Under the pieces are notes generated by a model, which worked only from the letters and a program-made list of their open reading frames with translations, searched no databases and was not told the DNA's origin. From Leptolyngbya sp. Heron Island J (lineage in GTDB: Bacteria; Cyanobacteriota; Cyanobacteriia; Phormidesmidales; Phormidesmidaceae), in the NCBI RefSeq assembly GCF_000482245.1, contig NZ_AWNH01000112.1, positions 186,001 to 250,000 of the forward strand: 64,000 nucleotides of DNA, read 5' to 3'. The first letter of the stretch is position 1. Every line of letters begins with the position of its first letter. This document shows, piece after piece, positions 54,778 through 64,000 of the stretch. The translations under genes and the position numbers were made by a program.

Positions 54778-55119
54778 ATATAAAGGAAGAAAAAAGTAGA
54801 CCTGTGTTTACGACCAGAGCGTCGGTAGAACTTGAGATAGCAGAAATATCAGATAAACTGACAGCAAAAGGACAATGCGCAAAGTAAGGAAATAGCTGCT
54901 ATCCCGGTTAGGAGCATGCACTTTGCCACTACTTTAGCGCAGCTAAAATATGGGCAGGAAAATTTGTTTCAAATTGTGCGGTTGCTGCCTTAGTTTGAGA
55001 GAAAACCTAGCAAATACCTGAAAATCAGGTGGCAAAATACGTGCTTACGGGCGACGCAATATAGGAGAATTGTAAGCCGCACTACGTTTGGAGCTGCATC
55101 GTTGAAGTTTGTGTCGTCT
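54778..55119. other. Divergent region between ycf34 and cca
   Basis: Nothing gene-like is seen in these 342 bases. It should hold the promoters of the ycf34 operon and cca. No repeat was noticed. Confidence 0.35.
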
Positions 55120-56391
55120 ATGGCGTCTGCCCTAATTCCTAAAACCTGGCCCTTTGACAGTCGCTTGCTGCCAGAAACAGCCTGCGTGGTAGGGGGTAGT
55201 GTGCGGGATGCTTTGTTGGAGCGCCAGGCCGATTATTTGGATTTAGATTTTGTGTTGCCCGATGGAGCGGTTGCGATCGCAAGTGCCATTGCCAGACGCT
55301 ATCGAGTCGGCTTTGTGGTGCTTGATGCCGATAATCAAATCGCCCGCGCCGTCTTTGACCAAGCAACCATCGACTTTGCCCAGCAAGTTGGCCCCACCCT
55401 AGAAACCGACTTACAACGACGCGACTTTACCATCAACGCCATTGCCTACCATCCCCAAAGCGATCGGCTCATTGATCCACTCAACGGTATTGCCGACCTG
55501 CGGCAGCAAACGTTGCGCATGGTCAGCCGGGAAAACTTAGCTGAAGATCCGCTGCGGCTTTTGCGAGCCTATCGCCAGGCAGCCCAGCTAGGCTTTACCA
55601 TCGACAGCAATACCCGTCGTACCATTCGTGAACTGGCTCCTCTGCTCAAAACAATTGCAGCAGAGCGTATTCGCCACGAGTTAGATGCTCTCTTAAGTCA
55701 GACCAATGGTGCCGCCTGTTTTCAGATGGCCTGGCAGGATGGTCTATTAACCACCTGGTTACCTCACCTTACCGATGCCCATGCAAAGCAGCTGGCCGCC
55801 CTCGATAAAGCCCTGGCCAATCTGCCTCAGATACCGGGATATCGCAATTTGCTCTACAGCTGGAAAGATGCAGTCCCAGCTGGACACTATCGCAGCTGGA
55901 TCAAAGCAGCCCGACTATCTTGCTTGCTGCCACCCGATGAAGAAGCCGCCAATCGCTGGCTGACGCGACTCAAATACAGCCGTAGCGAAGGGCAGGCTAT
56001 TTTTAGAGTGCTGCAGACCCAGCCCTATCTGGAGCGCATGGCTGAACAAGGGGGCGATTTATCACGATCGGATCAATTCTTTTTATTTAAGACCGCTGGC
56101 AACAGCTTTCCAGCCGTGTCTTTGGTGGCGCTTGCCATGGACATGCCGACATCATCGGTGGTCGATCTGGTGGAACGCTATCAAACCCATGATGACCCCA
56201 TTGCCCATCCAGTGCCTCTTGTCAGTGGCAAAGACCTGATGCGGTTATTAAACCTAAAGTCTGGTCCCCAAATTGGACAATTGCTCAGCGCTATTGAAAA
56301 TGCCCAAGCCCAGGGTCAGCTTATCAGTGCTGATGACGCCTTAATCTGGGCAAAAGAATGGTTTCTTAAGCAGGAAGAGCCCTCTGCTTAA
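55120..56391 (+). CDS. CCA tRNA nucleotidyltransferase (polyA polymerase family)
   Basis: This 423-residue protein has the nucleotidyltransferase motif VVGGSVRDALL at about 23-33, the metal pair DLD at 41-43 and RRDFTINAIAY near 101. ENLAEDPLRLLRAYRQAAQLGF is the nucleotide-recognition part. It adds CCA to tRNA 3' ends. Some cyanobacteria split the task between CC-adding and A-adding enzymes, and this cannot be resolved here. ATG 55120 is chosen over TTG 55102. Confidence 0.92.
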   Translation: MASALIPKTWPFDSRLLPETACVVGGSVRDALLERQADYLDLDFVLPDGAVAIASAIARRYRVGFVVLDADNQIARAVFDQATIDFAQQVGPTLETDLQRRDFTINAIAYHPQSDRLIDPLNGIADLRQQTLRMVSRENLAEDPLRLLRAYRQAAQLGFTIDSNTRRTIRELAPLLKTIAAERIRHELDALLSQTNGAACFQMAWQDGLLTTWLPHLTDAHAKQLAALDKALANLPQIPGYRNLLYSWKDAVPAGHYRSWIKAARLSCLLPPDEEAANRWLTRLKYSRSEGQAIFRVLQTQPYLERMAEQGGDLSRSDQFFLFKTAGNSFPAVSLVALAMDMPTSSVVDLVERYQTHDDPIAHPVPLVSGKDLMRLLNLKSGPQIGQLLSAIENAQAQGQLISADDALIWAKEWFLKQEEPSA

Positions 56392-56436
56392 TTTTCTGGA
56401 GCCAGCATCCAGCTGAGCTAGGATCAGTTAACCTGC

Positions 56437-57252
56437 TTAGGCTAAAAACTGCAGACCGCCGCTAAACATCCGTAACCCAATCACTACAAGCAACAGGCCA
56501 AAGATTCGCCGTAGTTGGTTGGGCGAAATAACGTGAGATAGCTTGGTGCCAATCGGTGCCCCTAGCACCGTAAATGGGGCTACCAAAGCCACGGCAGGCC
56601 AGTAAATATATCCAGTTGCCCAGGCGATATCGGTATATCCCTGGGAAAACAGTAGAAACGACAGGGTGCCCACAATGGCAATTGGCAAAGTAAACGATGC
56701 CGAAGTACCACTGGCTTTACTCATGGGGAGGCCGCAATACAACAAGAACGGTACGCTGATTGCACCGCCACCAATGCCGAGGATTCCGGACTTGAAACCA
56801 ATTAAGGTACCAACGATGGCCACTAACCCCAAGGGTGGCTGGGTAGTCTCTTCAAACTGAGGTTTCCAGTTCAATAAAATCTTGATCGATACTACTAACA
56901 GAAATACCCCAAAGATAATTTCTAACCAATTGGTATCTAAGTGATTAGAAAGTAGGTTGCCAATCAGCACACCAATCCCAATGGCTGCAATGATGCGACT
57001 AAAAATATCCCAATGAACATCGCCTCGCATGTGGTGAGAGAACGTAGACGATGCTGAGGTGAAAATCATAATGCACATGGCACTGCCTGCGGCGAGATGC
57101 ATCAGGCTATAGCTTGGCAGGTCCATGAGTGAAAACAGATAGAACAACCCTGGCACTATGACCATGCCACCGCCAATGCCCAACATACCGGCAAGGGTCC
57201 CAGCACCAATGCCTAATAGAGCAAATAGGGCAAAATCAGTGATTCCTACCAT
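56437..57252 (-). CDS. TauE/SafE family membrane permease
   Basis: This 271-residue protein has about eight helices. The paired family motifs are GMLGIGGGMVIVPGLFY at about 22-38 and SGILGIGGGAISVPFLLY at about 154-171. The family exports sulphite, taurine-derived anions or other small anions, and the substrate is not known here. It lies 71 bases downstream of a HAD phosphatase gene on the same strand. Confidence 0.92.
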   Translation of the reverse strand: MVGITDFALFALLGIGAGTLAGMLGIGGGMVIVPGLFYLFSLMDLPSYSLMHLAAGSAMCIMIFTSASSTFSHHMRGDVHWDIFSRIIAAIGIGVLIGNLLSNHLDTNWLEIIFGVFLLVVSIKILLNWKPQFEETTQPPLGLVAIVGTLIGFKSGILGIGGGAISVPFLLYCGLPMSKASGTSASFTLPIAIVGTLSFLLFSQGYTDIAWATGYIYWPAVALVAPFTVLGAPIGTKLSHVISPNQLRRIFGLLLVVIGLRMFSGGLQFLA

Positions 57253-57323
57253 GGGAGATTATCGTGTCAGGGGAACAGATCATTATTCTATCCTTTTCCC
57301 TGTCGTCATATTCTCTGAAAACA

Positions 57324-57950
57324 CTATAAACTCAGCAAATTCAGGCTTTCGATCGGGTTTTTCTGGGTAATGTGGATTGTTTGTAAGCCTAACTGCTGAG
57401 CACCTACTAAATTGTGGGCTGTGTCGTCTAAGAAAATTGTTCTCGCCGGGTCTAAATTGTTTTCTTCAATCACTCGCTGAAAGATACTGAGGTTGGGCTT
57501 ACGATCGCTCACCAAATGTGAATAATAGGCCCGTTCAAACTGATCGGCCAAGGTGCCAATGTCGTGACCCATGGCTTCGGTGAACTTGCGATCGCTGGTT
57601 GCCAAATGTAGTTCATTAATGTTTGAAAGCAAAAAAATTCGCTTTTGCCGACCAAGTTGCCGAACCAACTCCACCCGCTCCGGTGGAAAGTCGAGAATCA
57701 AAGCACTCCAAGCCTGATTGATAGCTTCATCATCCGCCTCAAACTGCAACAGCCGCATTAGTCCCTGGCGAAACTCAGCCGCTGTAATACTACCCACCTC
57801 AAACTTAGAAAAAATATCCGCCTGGCGCTGCTGACTATATTGCTGAGTGATGTCATACCCGGCCAACTTACTCAACGCTTGAATAGTTAAACCATAGTCC
57901 AAATTAACAATCACCCCACCCAGGTCAAAGATGATGCTATCAAAGCTCAA
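57324..57950 (-). CDS. HAD superfamily phosphatase (YihX-like)
   Basis: This 208-residue protein has motif I DLGGVIVNLD at 9-18, motif II FLLSNINELH and motif III/IV FLDDTAHNLVGAQQLGL. These are the subfamily IA marks of small phosphate-ester hydrolases. The start is TTG 57950, supported by AAGGAG seven bases upstream. It lies 41 bases downstream of the pseudopilin gene on the same strand, so the hps cluster may read into it. Confidence 0.9.
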   Translation of the reverse strand: MSFDSIIFDLGGVIVNLDYGLTIQALSKLAGYDITQQYSQQRQADIFSKFEVGSITAAEFRQGLMRLLQFEADDEAINQAWSALILDFPPERVELVRQLGRQKRIFLLSNINELHLATSDRKFTEAMGHDIGTLADQFERAYYSHLVSDRKPNLSIFQRVIEENNLDPARTIFLDDTAHNLVGAQQLGLQTIHITQKNPIESLNLLSL

Positions 57951-57991
57951 TTGTTGACTCCTTGGTAGCTACCCCAAACAATTAATACACC

Positions 57992-58534
57992 TTAATAACA
58001 ATACCGTCCTCTACGGTTAGGTTGATTTTGCTCCTGTGAAAGTCTTATAACTCCTAACATTGTTGACATCACTACACAGCGTTTGAGCGATTGAACTTTA
58101 CTGCTGGTTAGTGTGAGTGTGCGCGTGCGCGAAGCTAGTCTGCCTTTAAAGTTAAAGCGCACATAGTACACATCATTACGCTTATCTAAGGTTGTATCTG
58201 CTAAATCGATATCTAAGGTGTCACTACCTAAAGACTCCCAATTTATTGGAAATCCTGCCTCAGGATGGATGGCCCACTCTATCTCACCAGAAAGAGTCTT
58301 GCGAATACTAAACTGCCAAGTGGTCCGATTCTTTAAAGCAGAAATCTGAGTTTGGCGAATAGCTGAGTAAACATTGCTCTGCGCCTCTGAGACCCGCCAT
58401 TTTTCCAAAAAAACATTCCAGGCTGGAGCGGCTAAGCCACTAGTAATACCGATAATGCTTACTACCACTAATGTCTCTATCAAAGTAAATCCCAAACATT
58501 TGTTAGGCTTAACAACTCTTCTAGCGGTGCCCAT
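57992..58534 (-). CDS. Type IV pseudopilin, FimT/GspH type
   Basis: From ATG 58534 the protein is 180 residues with a 15-residue leader (ending NKCLG) and the prepilin motif G-FTLIETLVVVSIIG (Phe16, Glu20). The hydrophobic stalk helix continues to about 40, then a beta-rich head has LKRCVVMSTMLGVIRL. It would be processed by PilD and assembled with the neighbouring pseudopilins. An upstream ATG at 58585 would give an unusually long leader. Confidence 0.82.
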   Translation of the reverse strand: MGTARRVVKPNKCLGFTLIETLVVVSIIGITSGLAAPAWNVFLEKWRVSEAQSNVYSAIRQTQISALKNRTTWQFSIRKTLSGEIEWAIHPEAGFPINWESLGSDTLDIDLADTTLDKRNDVYYVRFNFKGRLASRTRTLTLTSSKVQSLKRCVVMSTMLGVIRLSQEQNQPNRRGRYCY

Positions 58535-58788
58535 TGCTTCACTCAAGTCAAAATCAAATTGTGCTTCTAAAATTCCCAGAAGCATTACTTGAGGAACGCC
58601 TTTAACGAGCTACCCTACGCCTGTTCGATATAATAATCCCGCCTAGAACTTTTAACTTTATATCAACCCACAAGTATCTTGTTCGAATAGAGAGAGCCCA
58701 TTAAGTAAGTTACAGCTCTCGAATTCATTGATTCAATAACACAACTGTTAGATTTAGGAGACTTCTTATCTTCAGTTAAGAAGCTTGC

Positions 58789-59310
58789 TCATTCATAAAG
58801 AGTGACATCGCAATCATCACCTTCTGCTTGGACAATTCCTCCTAATAAAGTCGATACAATCACGCATCTAGGAGTGTTACTGAACTCAGATGTTACAGAC
58901 ACCATATAAGGGGCTTCTTCCGCCTCACCCTTATAGTTGAATACAAATTCCTGGGCACTTGCGGTCAGCTGTATGGCATCGTTTTGTTCTCCACCAACAG
59001 ACTGTTCTCTACCATCAGTTAAACCTTCTTCCGGGTTGACCTGAACAGTAGGTGGACCGGGTACATCAGCAGCCTCGGAAAATCTGATCACTCTTGTGGA
59101 ATTTCTTTGTTGTGCTTCGGTTTGCGCGCTTTGAATAATTTGGACTAAATCACTACGGGCTCGACTCACACGTTGGCGACTGATATAACCTAGCCAACCA
59201 GGAGCAGCAATAGCAGCTAAAATGCCTACCATAATGATGACAACAAATAGCTCAATTAAGGTAAACCCATCCGTTCGAGTAACAGAATTATGCAATCTAA
59301 ACCGCTTCAT
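58789..59310 (-). CDS. Type IV pseudopilin, FimT/GspH type
   Basis: This 173-residue protein has a 15-residue leader and the motif G-FTLIELFVVIIMVGILAAIAAPGW (Glu20). The head has PRCVIVSTLLGGIVQAEGDDC, matching the end of the previous pseudopilin in style (two cysteines about 20 residues apart). It is separated from hpsC by only 17 bases. The hps cluster of Nostoc has further pseudopilins beyond HpsC, and which one this corresponds to is uncertain. Confidence 0.85.
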   Translation of the reverse strand: MKRFRLHNSVTRTDGFTLIELFVVIIMVGILAAIAAPGWLGYISRQRVSRARSDLVQIIQSAQTEAQQRNSTRVIRFSEAADVPGPPTVQVNPEEGLTDGREQSVGGEQNDAIQLTASAQEFVFNYKGEAEEAPYMVSVTSEFSNTPRCVIVSTLLGGIVQAEGDDCDVTLYE

Positions 59311-59327
59311 TATTAGTTTCCTTGTAA

Positions 59328-60380
59328 CTAGTCACTATCCCGATTGATGACACCACCGAGTTGCACTTGAGTTTGCAATACAGGAAATCGACTGCCTACC
59401 CCTGCTGGTTGCAGGAAGCGATTTGCAGATTCAGCATTACCCCTGAGAAAAAGATAAACGTCTTGGTTGGCTCTAAAACTTCCGTCTGCTAGGTCAGGCT
59501 GCCTGATACAGGCAAAAAAACCGGCTCTATTAGTCGCGTCTGCAGGACTAAGCACATAGTTGTATTGCTCAGCCGTAGCATCTACTTCTCCGGTCAAAGG
59601 GCTGTTAAGGTCAAAGATCAAGGCTGGACAATCGATAGCACCATCTGCATCTATGCTGGTTTCTTCGACAAAGTCAACCAGTACTGCACTATTACCCCCA
59701 ACAGCAGCGGGGGCTTCGCTAGGCTCCCAATTTTCAAAGTTAGTGTTTGTTTCAGTAATTGGATCCTCATACCCTGCTGTTTCAGCAAATGTGCTCAGGT
59801 CGGCGTATTGGGGAAGTTCGTAGCGTCTGAGAACACTTTGACCTTCCCACGGGGATGTCGCATCACCATCGTCTCTATGCTGTTGGTAGTAGACAACGAG
59901 TGAATAACTTGCTCGACGAGTTCTAGCTACTAGACAAGCTTCCTCATCTGGAGCAGCTGAGCAATCATCTAGCAAGTCATCATCATCTAAAGGTACTGTA
60001 CGCCAGAAAGCTAGCAATGGAACTGCTTCACCAGAACCTGGACCACCAGGTCCCATCTCATCACTCAGTAAAGCAATATTGTCAACAATCTCAAGTAGAC
60101 TATCGTTATCGTAGACGTAGACTGCTTCTTCGAGATCATCAGCAATGTAGTCCAAAGCTCGTTGCATATCTCGCTGGACTCGCTCCAAGGCAATTTCTCG
60201 GCGATCTATCTGTAGTAGTTCAACAACTAGAAATAACAGGCCAGAAATAATGACGCCAGCAATTGCTATTGAAATTAGAACTTCAGTCAGGGTAAAGCCG
60301 GTCGTTCGACGCTGTTGCTTCTGTAATAACCATCGATACAGCCAAGTTTTAGAACGATAATCAGCCATGGATGTTTTCAA
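59328..60380 (-). CDS. hpsC: Hormogonium polysaccharide secretion pseudopilin HpsC
   Basis: This 350-residue protein has a 28-residue basic leader and the motif G-FTLTEVLISIAIAGVIISG (Glu33). A large acidic head follows, with DADGAIDCPALIFDLN and FFACIRQPDLADGSFR. Size and position, directly after HpsB, match HpsC of hormogonium-forming cyanobacteria. It is thought to work with type IV pilus-like machinery in slime secretion and gliding. It lies 12 bases after hpsB. Confidence 0.88.
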   Translation of the reverse strand: MKTSMADYRSKTWLYRWLLQKQQRRTTGFTLTEVLISIAIAGVIISGLLFLVVELLQIDRREIALERVQRDMQRALDYIADDLEEAVYVYDNDSLLEIVDNIALLSDEMGPGGPGSGEAVPLLAFWRTVPLDDDDLLDDCSAAPDEEACLVARTRRASYSLVVYYQQHRDDGDATSPWEGQSVLRRYELPQYADLSTFAETAGYEDPITETNTNFENWEPSEAPAAVGGNSAVLVDFVEETSIDADGAIDCPALIFDLNSPLTGEVDATAEQYNYVLSPADATNRAGFFACIRQPDLADGSFRANQDVYLFLRGNAESANRFLQPAGVGSRFPVLQTQVQLGGVINRDSD

Positions 60381-60392
60381 AAGGTAATGCAG

Positions 60393-61124
60393 TTAACAGT
60401 CTGAAGGAGCAGGAACAGTAGTTCCTCGAATATCGTTGATGAAGTCGTAATAGTCACAGAGTGACTGCTCAGTATCGCTTTTGACAATGCTGGTGTAAAT
60501 GTTAGCGAGAGGGCGATTAGCTGATTGGCCTTCGCCACTAGTTATGGTTAACCGAGCCTGCTCTACCTCTAAAGGATCACCATTCACTACGTCAGCTCTA
60601 TAAACTCTCACTCCCAGATCAAATGCAACTGGTCTTGTATCAACTGTGATACCTTCAGTTTTGAAGATTTGAACAGCGTAATCGTCATCGCCATCATTAT
60701 CGACATCAATACCACGTGCAGAGGTAACGTCTGTTGGATAGTCATCGGCAATAGAGTCTGGTGCGGGTACCGGAAAATCATCAAAATCTTCTTGACTCAG
60801 AACGGCAGCTGGCGTTGGCGCAATGTTCAGGGTGTAATCGCCGCCACGTTCAACAATTAGTTTGATGCGGTCTACTTCTGCTTGGGCTATTTGAAAAGCT
60901 TGCTCTGCTCGTTGACTCTGAATTCTAGTCCCTACAGCTAACACAACCATTGGGGTCATAACTGCAACTGAGATACCAATGACTGCGATCGCAACCACAC
61001 CCTCAAGCAAAGTCAGACCACTTTCATATGACTGAACAGATGACACTAGCCCAGTTTTTGTAAACCTTGGCAATTTTAGTTGCCTACTTTTCAGAAACAT
61101 TTTTCGACTACTCCCTATTGGCAA
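60393..61124 (-). CDS. hpsB: Hormogonium polysaccharide secretion pseudopilin HpsB
   Basis: This 243-residue protein has a prepilin motif G-LTLLEGVVAIAVIGISVAV (Glu41) after a 36-residue leader. If it starts at the internal ATG 61100 the leader is 28. The stalk helix is followed by FQIAQAEVDRIKLIVERGG and VEQARLTITSGEG. The order hpsA-hpsB-hpsC identifies it. The start overlaps the hpsA end by ten bases, indicating coupling. Confidence 0.88.
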   Translation of the reverse strand: MPIGSSRKMFLKSRQLKLPRFTKTGLVSSVQSYESGLTLLEGVVAIAVIGISVAVMTPMVVLAVGTRIQSQRAEQAFQIAQAEVDRIKLIVERGGDYTLNIAPTPAAVLSQEDFDDFPVPAPDSIADDYPTDVTSARGIDVDNDGDDDYAVQIFKTEGITVDTRPVAFDLGVRVYRADVVNGDPLEVEQARLTITSGEGQSANRPLANIYTSIVKSDTEQSLCDYYDFINDIRGTTVPAPSDC

Positions 61125-64000
61125 CCTACATCATCACCCAACACAAGCTCTTCAGCCTCATTCCTCGCTGTACAAAGGTTAGAGATGTATGCATCATTTA
61201 ACGGCAGCTCTCGATAAAACTCACTTCGTGGCCTACCGAATGAGATGAAACGACGAGCAATAGGAGCAACGCTGGTGTACTGGAAGGCAACATCGTATCC
61301 CCAAATACGGGTTGCTGCACCATAGAAGCCGTTGTACACAGCCATGCTGTCAGGGTTTGTACCTGGCTCCCAAGCATCCTGGTCAAATGGAGCAGTTGCC
61401 TGGGTGCTAAAGTTCAGCTGGAAAAAGCCCCCAGCAATAAACAGATTTTTATCAGGCCAATATTCTAGTAGGCGTGGAAAATTGTGCAAGCCTCCATAAT
61501 TCTGTCCTGAGCGCAGAGGCACAATGCCCGAAACTAGCAGAGCATTCACTCGAGTATTATCAGCAGCTGGAATTAGATTCTCCTGGCGCTCATCCCGTTC
61601 ATTAAACTCAATGTGGTCTCCACCAAATGTAGCAACACCAGGATAGACCTGATACGTTCCTGCACGCTCCCGATAAGGAATTCCATTGCGGTCAAACCTA
61701 ATGGGAAGCTCAACAGTACCAACGTCAGTGGCATCATCAAAATCTTCACGCTGCCAGGTATCAGCTGCCAAGGTAGCACCAATGTCAGGACGATCCGAAT
61801 TTAAGTAAGAAGACAGTATTCCGTCCGGTGCAGTGGGCCTACTGCCGTCAGTTCTAAAGAGATAGGCATCCTCAATCCATCCATCACGGTATTCGCTAGA
61901 CAAAATAGTGACAGCGTCTGCAAATACTTCAGAAGGACGCCATAAGTCTTCACCACCTCGAGCAAATCGAACATCTAAATTCTCACGACCATAAAAATCA
62001 TTAAAGGGATCGCCTGCTCCGGTAGCAAAGTCCACACCTAACTGTTCTTCGAACTCCTCAAGGATGTCTCCACCAGGAGTCTGGTGCAAATTGAAATTAC
62101 CATAAATATAGGCAGGATTATCAGTTACGAAGGTGACACCAGCCGCTTTATCATCATCCGAGCGATGAATTATGGAGCCGTTAATTAATCGGAAACCGTG
62201 GGGTCGCCGATCTGGATCGGCATACATATCAACAGGTTTTGGACTAATCAAGTTATCAGCCAACGGCGGGTCATAAGTACCCTTCTGACTTGCATCAGTC
62301 GGGTTGTCGACTTTCATTGGACAATTTTCTCCAAGATCCAACAGGTTGGCAAAATCTCTACAGTCGGCCCACTCAGCCTGGCGAGGACGCACAATACTAT
62401 CTTCCCGTACAGCATCTTCTCTAGCCGCATAGAAAATACCATCGACCTCTGGAATCCAGGCGACCTGGGTAGTTCCGTCAGTGAAGGATGAACGAGGATC
62501 AGCCGTAATATCCGTGAGCTTATCGATATCTAAATCAAGCACACGAATACTTACAAGCTCACGCCCATCCATCATGGCCTTATCTAAAAAGGCCAGCTCA
62601 TAAGTATTGCCACCGTCAACAATAGTGTTCCTTTGCAATTCGTCCCGAGAATCTGGTTCAGCAGCTACGATACCGCTGGCTGGCTGCTTAAAGGCAGCAA
62701 CCGAAGGTTCAGGATCAAGTGCAACATCACTTAAATCATTCGTATCAACATCGGTTGGATCAATGACCGCATAGGCGACTGCACTGTTTACTCTTACATT
62801 GCCTGGGGTTGTATCAAAAATGTAATTATCAGCAGCTAGCCCCTCAGTAACGTATTCATCTGTTTGAGTGGCGGGTCCATTGATAAGGGCACCACCAGGA
62901 GCAATAGCAACTGATGAACCATCTTGATTGTGATCAAGAGTTGGGAACAAATAATACAGAGATGGATAAGCTGGTAGCTGATTTGCTGAACAAAAAGCAT
63001 TGGCCAGCGCATCTGCATTAGGACCTGCTAGCGCTGAGTTAATCAGCGTAAATTCATTAGCTAGACAGGTTGGAGAAGCAGTTGGTGACTCAAAGCCATG
63101 CTGTCTATCTCTGAAAACTTGACGATACAAAGCTATAACTTTGGCTTCTTCCACATATGATGAGCCGTCAGCTTCTAGGTCTTCTACCCACTCCGATGCT
63201 TGAACAGGTGAACCCGTTATACCAATCAAATCACTAGCAAGTCCCACAGCAATAGGAGTGTTTGCAACGATAGCGTTATAAGAGGCTTCCAGGGTTTCCA
63301 AATTAGTCGCCAACATCCCCAGTGTGCAAGCAGCAGAATGCAGAGCCGATTTGTCAGCAGGACTCAGCGCATTGTATCTTGCACGCGTATCAACTAAATC
63401 GTCTTCACTACCATCATCGTAATTATGCTCGAACAGAATCCTACGTAATATCGAAAAGTCTCCCCACATAGAAAGATAAGGGTAGGGATGAACGAAGTCA
63501 TCATCAGCTTCTAACGTCCCGCCCACAGCATCGTCTCTGATTCCTTGAACCGGTGAAAAAGATGGTGCACCACCCTGCGGATCACCTGCAAAATGCGCTA
63601 AATTACGCAGTGCTCTTCCCAAAGGCTCATTGGGTCTAACAGCATCTCCAAATGCATCAGAATTTGCATACTGACTCTGAAAATCAAACTCCCAACCATC
63701 AGTACCATTGCCGGTTAAGAAGTCGATGCGTTTTTCTAACGTCTGGGGATAAGTCCCAAAAGTTCGGCTGTTTGTAAGGGTCTGCTCAGTACCTGGATGT
63801 ACAGTTGAGGCCATACAAATATAAGGCAGTTGTCCACTGTCCTGAGTGTAGTGATAGACAACCATTCCCTGGACGGCCGCCAGATTATCCCGCAATGACG
63901 TTTGCTGCTTTGCCTCGGCAGGTCCTTTCATAACATCCCCATCATCATCAGTTATGTTCTGAACTTCTGCAGGTGGATACAGCGGATCATCAACCTCCCA
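61115..64000 (-). CDS. hpsA: Hormogonium polysaccharide biosynthesis protein HpsA (C-terminal 961 aa)
   Basis: The reverse strand is open to the window edge, so the N-terminus is missing. Visible parts are TSLRDNLAAVQGMVVYHYTQ, TLEKRIDFLTGNGTDGW, FRLINGSIIHRSDD, GNFNLHQTPGGDILEEF, NDFYGRENLDVRFARGGEDLW and a C-terminal TRIWGYDVAFQYTSVAPIA. This is the large acidic protein found in front of HpsB and HpsC. An ATG at 63931 exists, but the frame extends beyond it with EVDDPLYPPAEVQN, so it is probably internal. It contributes to hormogonium polysaccharide and motility. The mechanism is not known. Confidence 0.9.
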   Translation of the reverse strand, partial: WEVDDPLYPPAEVQNITDDDGDVMKGPAEAKQQTSLRDNLAAVQGMVVYHYTQDSGQLPYICMASTVHPGTEQTLTNSRTFGTYPQTLEKRIDFLTGNGTDGWEFDFQSQYANSDAFGDAVRPNEPLGRALRNLAHFAGDPQGGAPSFSPVQGIRDDAVGGTLEADDDFVHPYPYLSMWGDFSILRRILFEHNYDDGSEDDLVDTRARYNALSPADKSALHSAACTLGMLATNLETLEASYNAIVANTPIAVGLASDLIGITGSPVQASEWVEDLEADGSSYVEEAKVIALYRQVFRDRQHGFESPTASPTCLANEFTLINSALAGPNADALANAFCSANQLPAYPSLYYLFPTLDHNQDGSSVAIAPGGALINGPATQTDEYVTEGLAADNYIFDTTPGNVRVNSAVAYAVIDPTDVDTNDLSDVALDPEPSVAAFKQPASGIVAAEPDSRDELQRNTIVDGGNTYELAFLDKAMMDGRELVSIRVLDLDIDKLTDITADPRSSFTDGTTQVAWIPEVDGIFYAAREDAVREDSIVRPRQAEWADCRDFANLLDLGENCPMKVDNPTDASQKGTYDPPLADNLISPKPVDMYADPDRRPHGFRLINGSIIHRSDDDKAAGVTFVTDNPAYIYGNFNLHQTPGGDILEEFEEQLGVDFATGAGDPFNDFYGRENLDVRFARGGEDLWRPSEVFADAVTILSSEYRDGWIEDAYLFRTDGSRPTAPDGILSSYLNSDRPDIGATLAADTWQREDFDDATDVGTVELPIRFDRNGIPYRERAGTYQVYPGVATFGGDHIEFNERDERQENLIPAADNTRVNALLVSGIVPLRSGQNYGGLHNFPRLLEYWPDKNLFIAGGFFQLNFSTQATAPFDQDAWEPGTNPDSMAVYNGFYGAATRIWGYDVAFQYTSVAPIARRFISFGRPRSEFYRELPLNDAYISNLCTARNEAEELVLGDDVGCQ

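Overview
This 64 kb window is a chromosomal segment from a cyanobacterium, probably a filamentous one. The HIP1 octamer GCGATCGC recurs throughout (for example near 460, 4325, 6736, 9098, 14641, 21090, 23650, 30646, 39122 and 53106). Plastid and cyanobacterial marker genes are present: psbX, ycf66, ycf34, a YggT/Ycf19 protein, ARC6/Ftn2-type zipN, four-ACT aspartokinase, type-2 NADH dehydrogenase and a phytol-kinase-like protein. The hpsA-hpsB-hpsC pseudopilin genes at the right edge (hormogonium polysaccharide secretion) point to a gliding filament. The genus cannot be fixed from the sequence alone.

Layout. 1-6.8 kb: the start of secA runs off the left edge, followed by an acetyltransferase, ycf66, psbX with its own terminator, yggT, uvrC, an APH-fold kinase and arfB. 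6.9-12.3 kb: two ABC-2 type permease subunits separated by an ECF sigma factor gene, an orphan lipoprotein sugar-binding protein, and a convergent overlapping acetyltransferase. 12.3-16.9 kb: secF-secD and pdhB-pdhA on the minus strand, divided by a strong terminator. 17-25 kb: zipN, a PD-(D/E)XK nuclease, a holin-IV-type membrane protein, a UbiB/ABC1 kinase, an HD phosphohydrolase and an orphan HlyD-type adaptor. 25-29 kb: a CHASE2 histidine kinase and LuxR-type response regulator pair, followed by several small hydrophobic or secreted ORFs. 29-47 kb: mainly housekeeping genes (ligase-associated exonuclease, LysR, rhomboid, stomatin, rlmN, pyrH-frr, bactofilin, HPt, CDF-pgsA, ctp, ispG). 47-57 kb: a GvpN-like ATPase standing alone, aspartokinase, NDH-2, an ycf34-kinase/WD40-ldcA operon, and the CCA enzyme. 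57-64 kb: TauE, HAD, two FimT-type pseudopilins, hpsC, hpsB and the C-terminal part of hpsA.

Functional links. secA and secDF supply protein export. pyrH-frr, arfB, rlmN and cca serve translation and RNA. psbX, ycf66, ycf34, ndb, zipN and the phytol and geranylgeranyl enzymes are photosynthesis or cyanobacterial core functions. The right edge is a pseudopilin and secretion locus for gliding filaments.

Accessory signals. There are two families of dispersed palindromes. One is a GTTCCATGGAAC type that follows stop codons in three or four places. The other is a 54-nt perfect palindrome that encodes the end of ldcA. There is also a cluster of small ORFs beside the CHASE2 two-component system. 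No rRNA, tRNA, CRISPR array, transposase or prophage was recognised.
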